NCBI GenBank assembly: GCA_021820645.1
Contig: JAKADJ010000005.1
Span: 1-25,647 of the forward strand
Length of the DNA: 25,647 bases
Direction: 5' to 3'
DNA from: Bacillota bacterium
Lineage (GTDB): Bacteria; Bacillota_E; Sulfobacillia; Sulfobacillales; Sulfobacillaceae
Shown here piece after piece: positions 1 through 7,056 of the stretch. The notes beneath the pieces were generated by a model. It was given only the letters and a program-made list of their open reading frames with translations, had not been told where the DNA came from and did not search any database. A program made the translations under genes and the position numbers. Within the stretch, counting starts at the first letter, position 1. Every line of letters begins with the position of its first letter.

Positions 1-54
1 GGTGCTACCGGCCCCACGGGTGCTACCGGCCCCACCGGTGCTACCGGCGCGACC
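1..54 (+). repeat. 18-bp tandem repeat encoding collagen triplets
   Basis: Three head-to-tail 18-bp units (starting at 1, 19 and 37) encode GATGPT, GATGPT and GATGAT. The first two units differ at one base and the third has a few changes. The array continues off the left edge. Such arrays in collagen-like genes change length easily by slippage. Confidence 0.8.
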
Positions 55-486
55 GGTGGGGCAGTCTCAAACTTCGCCGATTTTTATGCGTTGATGCCTC
101 CTGATAATACAGCCACTGTTGCTCCCGGAGCTAACGTCCAATTTCCAAACGATGGACCTACCAGTGCCACCACAATTTTTGCGACCAGTCCCAGTACTTT
201 CAACTTGTCGGCTATCGGTACGTATCAGGTCTTGTTTCAGGTCAGTGTGAGCGAGCCGGGCCAACTGGACTTAGCTCTAAATGGCACTGAGTTAGCCTAT
301 ACGGTAGTTGGGAGAGCAACCGGCACCACTCAGATAGTAGGATTGGCTCTGGTGACAACGACAGTTATCAATTCTATCCTGAGTGTCCGCAATCCTGCTG
401 GCAATTCCACCGCGCTTACCATTACTCCTTTCGCCGGAGGAACCCATCCAGTTTCGGCGCACCTTGTTATCACGCAACTGTCATAG
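1..486 (+). CDS. Collagen-like exosporium/surface protein with BclA-type C-terminal domain (5' end missing)
   Basis: The frame is open from the first base, so the start lies outside the window. The first 20 or so residues are Gly-X-Y collagen triplets (GATGPT units). A compact C-terminal domain of about 135 residues follows, beginning near FADFYALMPPDN and ending in SAHLVITQLS. From memory this domain matches the C-terminal trimerising, TNF-like domain of BclA and related Bacillota spore-surface filament proteins, with landmarks GTYQVLFQVSVSEPGQL, AYTVVGRATGT and NPAGNSTALTI. In that family the collagen stalk projects from the exosporium and the C-terminal domain forms the trimeric tip. The expected location is therefore the spore or cell surface. 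The stop is TAG. A hairpin at 509-549 may end the transcript. The length of the collagen stalk cannot be judged here. Confidence 0.85.
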   Translation, partial: GATGPTGATGPTGATGATGGAVSNFADFYALMPPDNTATVAPGANVQFPNDGPTSATTIFATSPSTFNLSAIGTYQVLFQVSVSEPGQLDLALNGTELAYTVVGRATGTTQIVGLALVTTTVINSILSVRNPAGNSTALTITPFAGGTHPVSAHLVITQLS

Positions 487-936
487 AGGGAACTGATTGG
501 CACGCCTCATCGGGTAGACGGGGGGCAAACCGCATCCCCGTCGCCTGATAGTCATGCCAAGGCTCTGGTGTCTGACGGCCTTTTCATCAGACATGTCTAT
601 ACATGACCGGCATTGACCCGTTCCTTCTTCATCCGGATTGTCTCTGCTGTTGGACGTCAAAGGCGACGTGCCATCAAACTTCCCATACACGCAGTGTCCC
701 GGTCACGAAGAGTTTACTCGCTAGCCCCAGGCCGACTTGAATTAATCTAGATTTCCAGTCCCGTGTCACTCAAAAAGCACCGTTCTCCGTGCACCGGTGC
801 CACCATTGCGCTCTGTTCTAGGCTCTGGCTCACATGCCTATACGTCGGCCGCAGCTTCGCCATCCGATCTCACAACAAAGCCCCCCTCTCTTTGTGACAA
901 GACGGGTGCCGCAGACGGAGGGAAGTCCGACCCATA
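487..936. other. 450-bp intergenic region between convergent genes
   Basis: No convincing gene was found here. The one longer open frame (minus strand, 481-690) has no family-like composition and no good ribosome binding site. The region separates the plus-strand collagen-like gene from the minus-strand paa operon, which ends at 937. Besides the hairpin at 509-549 there is a weak inverted repeat near 871-897 (ACAAAG/CTTTGT around a C-rich loop) that could help terminate paa transcription. No repeat, RNA gene or mobile-element remnant was recognised. Confidence 0.6.
509..549 (+). terminator. Possible terminator hairpin after the collagen-like gene
   Basis: A perfect 7-bp stem (GACGGGG at 517-523 with CCCCGTC at 536-542) is extended through small internal loops by GG/CC and ATC/GAT pairs. 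It begins about 20 nt after the stop codon. There is no U-rich tract after it, so at best it is a factor-dependent terminator or RNA-stability hairpin. Confidence 0.3.
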
Positions 937-1425
937 TTAAGTAGGTTTCATCACCTCGAAGGGGTTTTTGCATTGACGACAATAATAAAGACTACGGCAT
1001 GCGGTCGCTCCAAACAAGTTTTCCATCGTCGTAGTGGTAGCTCCGCAAAGCGGGCAAGACACCGGAACATCCGGGGTTAAAAGAGTATTCCCCGTCGCCG
1101 GGGGCGGTGCGATGCCAAACTCTTTAAGGTGCCGCCGCCCTGTTTCCGTGACCCGATCGGTCGTCCAGGCAACGTCAGTACTCCACTCAACTCGCACCAT
1201 GTCGAGGGGCAATTGGAGCGCTTGCTTAACTTGCATCTGGGCTCTCTCCGCGATGAGGCGCGTAGCTGGGCATCCCATATAGGTAGGTATCAGGGTTATT
1301 ACGATGGCGTCAGGGACCACACTAATGCGCTCCACCATCCCGAGGTCCACAATGCTTACGCGAGGAATCTCAGGATCCATCACCTGCGTCAATGCGGCCA
1401 TTACCTGATCTGGATTTTTCTCCAT
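937..1425 (-). CDS. paaD: Phenylacetyl-CoA epoxidase subunit PaaD (MIP18/DUF59 family with zinc-ribbon tail)
   Basis: This protein of 162 residues is the last gene of the paaABCD series. Residues 1-100 form a DUF59/MIP18-type domain (DPEIPRVSIVDLGMV near 17-31; PTYMGCPA near 47-54 with Cys52). The tail has five cysteines (124, 127, 143, 149, 152) in CPLCG and CRSLYYCRQC, the zinc-ribbon-like arrangement typical of PaaD. In the family PaaD is required for epoxidase activity in vivo and is thought to act in iron or Fe-S maturation, although it is not part of the PaaABC core. The ATG follows an AGGGAG-like site and lies 23 bp after the paaC stop. It is cytoplasmic. Confidence 0.9.
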   Translation of the reverse strand: MEKNPDQVMAALTQVMDPEIPRVSIVDLGMVERISVVPDAIVITLIPTYMGCPATRLIAERAQMQVKQALQLPLDMVRVEWSTDVAWTTDRVTETGRRHLKEFGIAPPPATGNTLLTPDVPVSCPLCGATTTTMENLFGATACRSLYYCRQCKNPFEVMKPT

Positions 1426-1448
1426 CGCCCGCTCCCTCTTGTCTCAAA

Positions 1449-2258
1449 TCACCATCGTGCCAACGGATCCGACCGATAGACTTCGGATAAGGTATCGAGG
1501 GCATCCTCGAGATCTTTGGTGTGTTTCCCAAGACGCCCTGTCGATGTCTCCCGCACTGGAGTCCAGGACAAACCTTGCAGTGACAAAAATTCCTGGACCT
1601 GGTCCTGCCATGCCCGCGTCAGCCCCGAAGCGTCCGGCAAAAGTCCTGATTCCTCCAAGATCGCGGTGTGGGCTCCAGTAGAACCCAGATCTCCTGCATC
1701 TTGGGCCACTCGGTGAAATGCTGCCTGCAACCGCGTCTTCGCGTCGGGATCCAAAGCCATGCGTCGAATCCAAATCTGATGATGCAGGAGATGGTACTTT
1801 TCTTCTCCGCTAATCTTGCGGGCCACATCACGTAAGGGCACGTATGAAGAGCTCTTCAATCTTTCAAGACGTAGACTTTCCATCACGTCATAGCAAAAAG
1901 CTCGGGCTATCGTAAACGCCCAGTCGTAGTGTGGCTGTTCCAAGTAGGTTCCCGGTCCATTTTTCAATTCCACCATAATCGCATTGCGTCGCTCGGCCAC
2001 AGGTCGTAGGTGGGCTAAATCATCCCGCGACCCCAGGCCCAACGACTCAAGGAGCCCAAAATACATGGCAGCATGACCCATTTCGTCCTGAGCCAACGAC
2101 GACAACGCGACATCTTCTTCCACGTGAGGTGCCAATCCTAACCATTCACTACCACGAAAAGCCACTAAAAGATCATCGTCCGCTAATTGGAACAGAAGAT
2201 CGACTAAGGCATCCCGCCATTCGGGTTTAACATCGCGATCAATCGGCTGTGCGGCCAT
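1449..2258 (-). CDS. paaC: Phenylacetyl-CoA epoxidase structural subunit PaaC
   Basis: This ferritin-like helical protein of 269 residues has the position and length of PaaC. A DEMGHA motif near residue 60 and the segment SGEEKYHLLHH near residue 150 are relics of the diiron fold shared with PaaA. In characterised systems PaaC is the non-catalytic partner that forms the stable (PaaAC)2 core. The ATG at 2258 is preceded by AGGAGGGA with a 7-nt spacer. The first 20 nt overlap the end of paaB, which suggests translational coupling. It is followed after 23 bp by paaD. Confidence 0.9.
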   Translation of the reverse strand: MAAQPIDRDVKPEWRDALVDLLFQLADDDLLVAFRGSEWLGLAPHVEEDVALSSLAQDEMGHAAMYFGLLESLGLGSRDDLAHLRPVAERRNAIMVELKNGPGTYLEQPHYDWAFTIARAFCYDVMESLRLERLKSSSYVPLRDVARKISGEEKYHLLHHQIWIRRMALDPDAKTRLQAAFHRVAQDAGDLGSTGAHTAILEESGLLPDASGLTRAWQDQVQEFLSLQGLSWTPVRETSTGRLGKHTKDLEDALDTLSEVYRSDPLARW

Positions 2259-2577
2259 TTCGCGGTCCCTCCTGCGTCATCGGATTTTCCCGATAATGAC
2301 GCCACTTATCTTTCAGATACTTGTAGTCTTCGGTCGTACGGTACGTCTTCGCGAGTCGCTCTTTCCCACTAAAATTATCTTGAGTCCATTTGTGGATAGC
2401 GTCACGCTTCACCACCCAAAGGCTTACTGCGCCAGTACGGCGACAAAAATTTTCATAACCCAGTTCTAAGGCCATTTCCGGGCTCGACGCCAGGACGTTG
2501 AACTGGTGTTGATGTGCACTCATCGGTTCCAATTGGACAAACACCTCGTATACATCGAACGAAATTGCGTCGGACAC
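2239..2577 (-). CDS. paaB: Phenylacetyl-CoA epoxidase subunit PaaB
   Basis: This small subunit of 112 residues has a PaaB-like core: SFDVYEVFVQLEPMSAHQHQ, then SPEMALELGYENFCRR, then LWVVKRDAI. A longer frame opens at 2640, inside paaA. I chose the GTG at 2577 because GGAGGAG sits 10 nt before it and homology begins immediately after (VSDAISFDVYEVF). PaaB joins the PaaAC core and is needed for activity in known systems. It starts 17 nt after the paaA stop, and its last 20 nt overlap paaC. Confidence 0.88.
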   Translation of the reverse strand: MSDAISFDVYEVFVQLEPMSAHQHQFNVLASSPEMALELGYENFCRRTGAVSLWVVKRDAIHKWTQDNFSGKERLAKTYRTTEDYKYLKDKWRHYRENPMTQEGPRNGRTAD

Positions 2578-2594
2578 AGGTATCGATCTCCTCC

Positions 2595-3542
2595 TTACAC
2601 GGCCGCGGGTGTCGTCATCGCTAAGACCCGACGGACCCACTGGCCTTCCTGATAGGACATTTGTCGCAAGCCCAGGCGAGCTTGGGAGCGCGGTCCCTGA
2701 TTATTGACGATTTGACGAAAGAGTGTCCAATCTGGTTGCGCATACTGCCAAACCTTGGTCACCGGATCTTGAGATAGGGTGGGATCCGGAATCACGAGAC
2801 CCAAAGACCTAATTCTGGGGACATACTTGGTTAAGAACTTTTGCCGTAATTCTTCATTGGTCTTCGACCGAATTTTATAATCCAGGTTCTTTTGTTGGTG
2901 CGTCGATAACTGATTGCCCTCAGGGGGACCAAAAAACATCAATAGTGCGGGCCACCAACGTTCTAAGGATTCTTGTAACATCTGCCGTTGCACCGGCGTT
3001 CCCTCCGCAAGTTCCATACAAATGCTCTCGCCATGCTGGATGTGAAAGCCTTCCTCTTCCACAATCCGGGCTAGTGCTCGAGCATAGGGTCCATAAGAAC
3101 AGGATAACGACATCCCTTGGGTAATGATGGCCGCACCATCTACCAACCAGCCAATCACCCCAGCATCCGCCCAGGTGGGTGTGGCCATGTGAAAAACATT
3201 ATGGAACTTTAATCGACCCGTAAACAGATCCTCCATGAGATCTTCGCGATTTTTGCCCAAGGGCGCCATCAGATCTTCGGCCACTCGGATCAAGAGCTGA
3301 CCATGACCCATTTCGTCTTGTACCTTGGCCATAATCGCCAATTTCCGAAACAATGTCGGGGCCTTCGGGACCCATTCCTTTTCGGGCAAAGCCCCCATAA
3401 TCTCGCTAATTCCGTGCATCGAAATCAGGCGGATAAGCTGCTGACGGTAATCATCTGGCATCCAATCTTCGGCCTCAATCCGATCGCCTCGATTAATGCG
3501 TTCCATGAACTGTTGATACTGCAAAGAATCCGTGGGCTCCAT
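2595..3542 (-). CDS. paaA: Phenylacetyl-CoA epoxidase catalytic subunit PaaA
   Basis: This catalytic diiron subunit of 315 residues converts phenylacetyl-CoA, O2 and reductant to the ring-1,2-epoxide, the first ring-attacking step of aerobic phenylacetate degradation. It carries two iron-ligand ExxH motifs, one in QDEMGH (Glu77, His80) and one in EEEGFH (Glu164, His167). Its length is normal for PaaA. The ATG at 3542 follows GGAGGT with an 8-nt spacer. It is the first gene of paaABCD and has its own promoter and palindromic operator (3557-3608) just upstream. The reductase gene paaE is not in the window, so electrons must come from a reductase encoded elsewhere. Confidence 0.93.
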   Translation of the reverse strand: MEPTDSLQYQQFMERINRGDRIEAEDWMPDDYRQQLIRLISMHGISEIMGALPEKEWVPKAPTLFRKLAIMAKVQDEMGHGQLLIRVAEDLMAPLGKNREDLMEDLFTGRLKFHNVFHMATPTWADAGVIGWLVDGAAIITQGMSLSCSYGPYARALARIVEEEGFHIQHGESICMELAEGTPVQRQMLQESLERWWPALLMFFGPPEGNQLSTHQQKNLDYKIRSKTNEELRQKFLTKYVPRIRSLGLVIPDPTLSQDPVTKVWQYAQPDWTLFRQIVNNQGPRSQARLGLRQMSYQEGQWVRRVLAMTTPAAV

Positions 3543-3556
3543 CGATTAGCACCTCC

Positions 3557-3578
3557 AAAGCAAGCATTTGCTTGCTTT
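3557..3578. promoter_or_regulatory. Perfect palindrome, likely operator of the paa operon
   Basis: AAAGCAAGCA and its exact reverse complement TGCTTGCTTT flank a 2-bp centre (TT). The palindrome begins 1 bp downstream of the -10 box and ends against the paaA ribosome binding site, so it covers the expected transcription start. Its size and symmetry fit a dimeric TetR-family repressor. The adjacent TetR gene (3624-4199) is the natural candidate. The binding itself is inferred. Confidence 0.75.
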
Positions 3579-3579
3579 A

Positions 3580-3608
3580 ATTATATGATCTCCAAGACAC
3601 CCTGACAA
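3580..3608 (-). promoter_or_regulatory. SigmaA-type promoter of paaABCD
   Basis: Read on the minus strand, TTGTCA (3608-3603) and a perfect TATAAT (3585-3580) are separated by exactly 17 bp. The predicted start near 3573 lies inside the palindrome and gives a leader of about 31 nt before the paaA ATG. This is the best housekeeping promoter in the window. Confidence 0.8.
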
Positions 3609-3623
3609 TCCGGCGAACAACAT

Positions 3624-4199
3624 TTAGCGTGATTTCAACGCTCGTCGCAACCATCGTGAAAAGTGTGCCGCAATCTCGTCTGCCGACAACCTGCCATCGG
3701 GCCGATACCAACGATAGAGGCTATTCACACTGGACAACACCCAAAGCCGTGCCAAGTGCTTATCTTCGATGACAAATTCGCCCTCCTGGACCCCCTGTTC
3801 CAAAAGGCGCCCCCACAAATCTTCGTACGCGTGATGAAGCCGCTGGACCTCGTCGCGGCCTTCGTCACTAAATGCGGCGGTCGTCTCTAAATAAATACTG
3901 GCCCGATCGAGGCTGGTCGCAATCACCCGGACGTGTGCGTGCACCGCCCGATCTAACTTTTCCGACGCCGGCCCCGGACCGTTTATGATGGGTGCTAGCG
4001 CTTCTGTAAACGATTGGGCGGCTTGCCGCACAATCTCCCGCCATAAATCCTCTTTGTTGCTAATATGCGCGTATAGGCTACCCGAGAGCACACCCGCCCG
4101 GTGAGCGATGTCTCGCACTGTCGTAGCATGATAGCCTTTCGTGCTAAATAAATAGGCCGCTGCTTCGATGATGTCGGATTTCTTGCTGGGCCGCGCCAT
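3624..4199 (-). CDS. TetR/AcrR-family transcriptional regulator, probable repressor of paaABCD
   Basis: This protein of 191 residues has an N-terminal TetR helix-turn-helix (residues 8-50: IIEAAAYLFSTKGYHATTVR, then DIAHRAGVLSGSLYAHISNK). The C-terminal ligand-binding region varies, as is usual for the family. It lies between the purEK-GNAT genes and paaA, and the palindrome at 3557-3578 is directly downstream of it. Control of paa by phenylacetyl-CoA release of this protein is inferred by analogy with PaaR-type TetR regulators. Its ATG directly follows the TAA of the GNAT gene with no spacing and has only a weak ribosome binding site (GAGGG), so translation probably depends on re-initiation. 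Confidence 0.85.
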   Translation of the reverse strand: MARPSKKSDIIEAAAYLFSTKGYHATTVRDIAHRAGVLSGSLYAHISNKEDLWREIVRQAAQSFTEALAPIINGPGPASEKLDRAVHAHVRVIATSLDRASIYLETTAAFSDEGRDEVQRLHHAYEDLWGRLLEQGVQEGEFVIEDKHLARLWVLSSVNSLYRWYRPDGRLSADEIAAHFSRWLRRALKSR

Positions 4200-4700
4200 T
4201 TAAAGAGTACCCTCTGCGCTGAGGTCGCGCGTAAACCTCACCAGGTCTCGCATAACAATGCCGTTTTCGATCAGGGTAGTGGGGTAACCATGCGATGCCG
4301 TAAAAAAATCGCGCTGGATGGAGTCCATGCGAAATCCTGCGGTTTGATAAAAAGCCAGATTACGCAGGCTGGAGTTAGCCGTTTTCACCACCATGGTTCG
4401 ATATCCCCGGACGCGATAGTATTCGACTAAATCACTGATCACCCGGTGCCCGATGCCATGCCCCTGCCACAACGGGGCCACCGCAATATTCTTAATCTCC
4501 ACCATCAACTCCGTCCCGTGCTCAGAAGACAGCATCAATGCCGCGGCGACCATCTCTTCTCCTACGCCGAAGGCCCATAAGACTCCTTGACCCCAGTAGG
4601 CAGTCACCGCATCGGGCTCATCCGCCAACCAAAGCCAGCGGCGATAGTCGTCTCGATGATCGCGATCCGTTTCCCGCATCCAAAGCTCTTTGTGGTCCAT
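4200..4700 (-). CDS. GNAT-family N-acetyltransferase
   Basis: This protein of 166 residues has the GNAT fold. The acetyl-CoA-binding motif A is VAPLWQGHGIGHRVISDLVE, with the Q-G-H-G-I-G loop, and the C-terminal NLAFYQTAGFRMDS is typical of the family. The substrate is unknown. The ATG at 4700 overlaps the purK stop by one base (TGATG). A GTG three bases upstream would also be in frame; I prefer the ATG. There is no clear Shine-Dalgarno sequence, so coupling to purK is likely. The stop is immediately followed by the TetR start codon. Confidence 0.8.
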   Translation of the reverse strand: MDHKELWMRETDRDHRDDYRRWLWLADEPDAVTAYWGQGVLWAFGVGEEMVAAALMLSSEHGTELMVEIKNIAVAPLWQGHGIGHRVISDLVEYYRVRGYRTMVVKTANSSLRNLAFYQTAGFRMDSIQRDFFTASHGYPTTLIENGIVMRDLVRFTRDLSAEGTL

Positions 4701-5890
4701 CACACACGGCCCAAATAATCCAAGCCATCTCGTTCCGCAACATTCAGGTCTACCCCATGACGTGCTTTTAGAGCCCGTTCCACTGCCCTTTCGGGAGACT
4801 CGGCCACCACCGTAATATGCCCCATCTTGCGTCCGACCCGTGGCTTTTTTTTGCCATAAAGATAGACGTGACTGCCAGTAACCGCGAGCGCCCGTTCTAG
4901 CGGCAAGGCACCCTCCGTATTGGCCCAGAGGTGACCCAAGAGATTAACCATCGCCGCTGGATGCAACAGGGTTGGATACGCCAAGGGTAATTCCGTCACG
5001 GCACGGATCTGCTGTTCGAATTGCGAGACGGACGTGGCCTCCAAGGTATAATGGCCCGAATTATGAGGACGTGGTGCCATTTCATTGACCAAGAGCTTGC
5101 CGTCGGAGTCAACAAAAAACTCGACCGCCAGAATACCCACCAGCTCCAGGGCCTCGGCTAGCCTTCCCGCATACTCTTCCGCCGTGCGTCGCACGTCGTC
5201 CGTTACCGGAGCGGGAGCTACAGTCAGATCCAAGATGCCCTGGTCATGAACATTTTTAACCACCGGGAAATACGTCACATCGCCATCCACCGATCGGGAC
5301 ACGATGATGGCGACTTCCATCGTAAAAGCGATCCAGCCCTCGGCAATCAAGGGGATGCGCCCCGCACCGAGATCGGCCCAGACCGAATCACTGTCCCTCA
5401 AATCCCGCAGTAGACGTTGACCTTTGCCGTCATATCCCCCCGATGCCGTTTTGAATAGAATGGGACAGCCCAAATCTTCAATGGCTTTCAAAAAGTCCTC
5501 ATGATTCGCCACAGGATAAAAAGGCGCCGTCGGAATTCCTAAATTACGGCACCAGGTCTTCTCTTGCACCCGATTCTGGGCCACTTCAAGCGCCTTCAAA
5601 CCAGGTCTTACGGGAATCCCCGCCGCGACCAGTTGCTTGATTGCGCTGGTTGGTACATTTTCAAACTCATAAGTGACAACCACGCAGTGCTCGGCCATTT
5701 GCTGGATGAGGCTCGGATCATCATAGGCCCCAACCAATAATTGTGCCCCCACTTGGCCCGCTGGACAGCCCGGATCAGGGTCGAGCACCATCACTCGATA
5801 GCCTAGATGTTGAGCCGCGATCACCAGATACCGGCCCAATTGTCCTCCCCCCAAGATTCCAATGGTCGATCCGCTAGGAATCGGTTTCAC
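4700..5890 (-). CDS. purK: N5-carboxyaminoimidazole ribonucleotide synthase PurK
   Basis: PurK (396 residues) is an ATP-grasp enzyme that carboxylates aminoimidazole ribonucleotide with ATP and bicarbonate in purine synthesis. The N-terminal [12 protein letters not shown] is the glycine-rich loop. The central [13 protein letters not shown] is the ATP-grasp loop. [13 protein letters not shown] near residue 270 is the conserved metal and substrate segment. The length is normal. It starts with GTG at 5890, preceded by GGAGGTG, and overlaps the purE stop by 4 nt (GTGA). It pairs with purE as in most bacteria. Confidence 0.95.
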   Translation of the reverse strand: MKPIPSGSTIGILGGGQLGRYLVIAAQHLGYRVMVLDPDPGCPAGQVGAQLLVGAYDDPSLIQQMAEHCVVVTYEFENVPTSAIKQLVAAGIPVRPGLKALEVAQNRVQEKTWCRNLGIPTAPFYPVANHEDFLKAIEDLGCPILFKTASGGYDGKGQRLLRDLRDSDSVWADLGAGRIPLIAEGWIAFTMEVAIIVSRSVDGDVTYFPVVKNVHDQGILDLTVAPAPVTDDVRRTAEEYAGRLAEALELVGILAVEFFVDSDGKLLVNEMAPRPHNSGHYTLEATSVSQFEQQIRAVTELPLAYPTLLHPAAMVNLLGHLWANTEGALPLERALAVTGSHVYLYGKKKPRVGRKMGHITVVAESPERAVERALKARHGVDLNVAERDGLDYLGRV

Positions 5891-6369
5891 CAGGGCACCT
5901 CCCCATCTTCGACTTCTCGCCGCATGGCTTCTCGGTACGCCACCAGTCGGTGTGTGAGACTGTCATCATGAAGCGCCAAAATCTCGGCAGCTAAAAGCCC
6001 CGCGTTGCGAGCTCCTGCGACCCCAATGGCCACGGTCGCCACCGGAACACCGCCAGGCATTTGTACGATCGACAACAACGAGTCGAGACCCTTTAAGTAC
6101 TGACTGGGAACCGGCACCCCAATCACTGGCAACACGGTTTTAGCCGCCGTCATGCCCGGCAAGTGAGCCGCGCCTCCAGCACCCGCGATAATCACGCCAT
6201 ACCCCGAGTTTGCGGCAGATTCCGCAAACGTAAACATTTTGTCCGGCGTCCGATGCGCCGACACAATGTGGGTGTCATATGTTACGTCGAGTTGCGCTAA
6301 CACCCCCGCTGCGTGTTGCATGACCTCCCAATCCGAACGACTCCCCATAATCACGGCAACTTTTAACAC
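5887..6369 (-). CDS. purE: N5-carboxyaminoimidazole ribonucleotide mutase PurE
   Basis: This class I PurE of 160 residues rearranges the PurK product to 4-carboxyaminoimidazole ribonucleotide. Visible motifs are MGSRSD (8-13), SAHRTPD (37-43) and [13 protein letters not shown]. The frame is open upstream to 6399. I chose the GTG at 6369 because GGAGG lies 9 nt before it and the family's N-terminus begins there ([13 protein letters not shown]). It is the first gene of a purE-purK-GNAT-TetR series. No purine riboswitch was recognised in the 80-bp gap upstream. Confidence 0.95.
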   Translation of the reverse strand: MLKVAVIMGSRSDWEVMQHAAGVLAQLDVTYDTHIVSAHRTPDKMFTFAESAANSGYGVIIAGAGGAAHLPGMTAAKTVLPVIGVPVPSQYLKGLDSLLSIVQMPGGVPVATVAIGVAGARNAGLLAAEILALHDDSLTHRLVAYREAMRREVEDGEVPW

Positions 6370-6449
6370 CGTTTCCCGCCTCCACTCACGCCAGGGCAAA
6401 ATTTAGGCGATAGCCTGGCCTATATCATAGCCTGTTGAGCTCGTGAATG

Positions 6450-6893
6450 CTACTTGACCAAGAGCGTCGAGTCGATCCTGATCCAGTGAATTTTCGAATG
6501 AAATCCGGCGCCCAATATGTTGGAGAGCGTTGAGCCGCTGGCCACGGCGGCAAATCGCAGAGATGGCCAGTGCTGGATGATAAGATGGCGGGGCGCGTTA
6601 GGGGCTCGAGACACAAACAGGATCACCATAGGAGTTCCGCGTCGACTGCTACCCTGAATCCCATAAAGCAGCCCTTGATTTGCCATGCTATCTAAGTTAG
6701 GTCGTCCAATCGTGGGCAAATTAGACGCTCGTGGTAGCGCGGTTCCTGTATGATGGACAAGAGGTTTGGTCTTGGGTTTAGGTTGTGTGCTGGCGGCCGA
6801 CGTGGTGGGATGGATCACAGGGTGGATTAACATGTGCATAGCACTCAAGCCCACGACGGCTAACGATAGAATTAGGGAAATGATAGCTTTCAT
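6450..6893 (-). CDS. Hypothetical secreted or membrane-anchored protein
   Basis: The protein of 147 residues is of unknown function. Residues 1-24 (MKAIISLILSLAVVGLSAMH) form a signal peptide or membrane anchor. A low-complexity linker rich in Thr, Pro and Lys follows (residues 28-60), then a globular part of about 85 residues (for example GTPMVILFVSRAPNAPRH). The ATG at 6893 is preceded by GAGGTG with a 7-nt spacer. The gene is divergent from moaA and 80 bp upstream of purE on the same strand. I recognise no family. Confidence 0.65.
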   Translation of the reverse strand: MKAIISLILSLAVVGLSAMHMLIHPVIHPTTSAASTQPKPKTKPLVHHTGTALPRASNLPTIGRPNLDSMANQGLLYGIQGSSRRGTPMVILFVSRAPNAPRHLIIQHWPSLRFAAVASGSTLSNILGAGFHSKIHWIRIDSTLLVK

Positions 6894-6971
6894 TGGTGGT
6901 CACCTCTGGGACTCTCTTACCTAAGGAAACGCCGCTCATATGAAGGAGGTTACAGTTCCTGATAAAAGTCT

Positions 6972-6980
6972 TGCTATACT
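6972..6980 (+). promoter_or_regulatory. Possible extended -10 promoter for moaA
   Basis: TGCTATACT (TGn followed by TATACT) lies about 77 bp upstream of the moaA start in the divergent intergenic region. No good -35 box is present at 17 bp; the nearest (TTACAG at 6950-6955) is 19 bp away. The extended -10 could compensate. Confidence 0.4.
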
Positions 6981-7056
6981 ATAAGAATAGCGGGAATCAC
7001 CGTCCACATGCAATTATTGGAAGGGGTTTTGAGCTAGCGGAGGTGAATTAATTTTT

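Noticed and set aside
481..690. Minus-strand open frame of 69 residues after the collagen-like gene
   Set aside because: No good ribosome binding site, low-complexity composition and no family resemblance. It overlaps the collagen-like stop region.
871..897. Intrinsic terminator for the paa operon
   Set aside because: Only a 6-bp ACAAAG/CTTTGT stem with a C-rich loop and no U-tract. Mentioned only as part of the intergenic region.
3303..3605. Plus-strand frame antisense to paaA running through the promoter
   Set aside because: It is the complement of a well-conserved gene and its own promoter, with no ribosome binding site of its own.
6370..6449. Purine riboswitch upstream of purE
   Set aside because: The gap is 80 bp and shows only a direct repeat (CAGGCTAT twice) with no three-stem purine aptamer.
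6940..6984. A 14-codon leader peptide with GAAGGAGG upstream of moaA
   Set aside because: The GGAGG lies inside the frame rather than before a start codon, and the predicted moaA promoter overlaps it.
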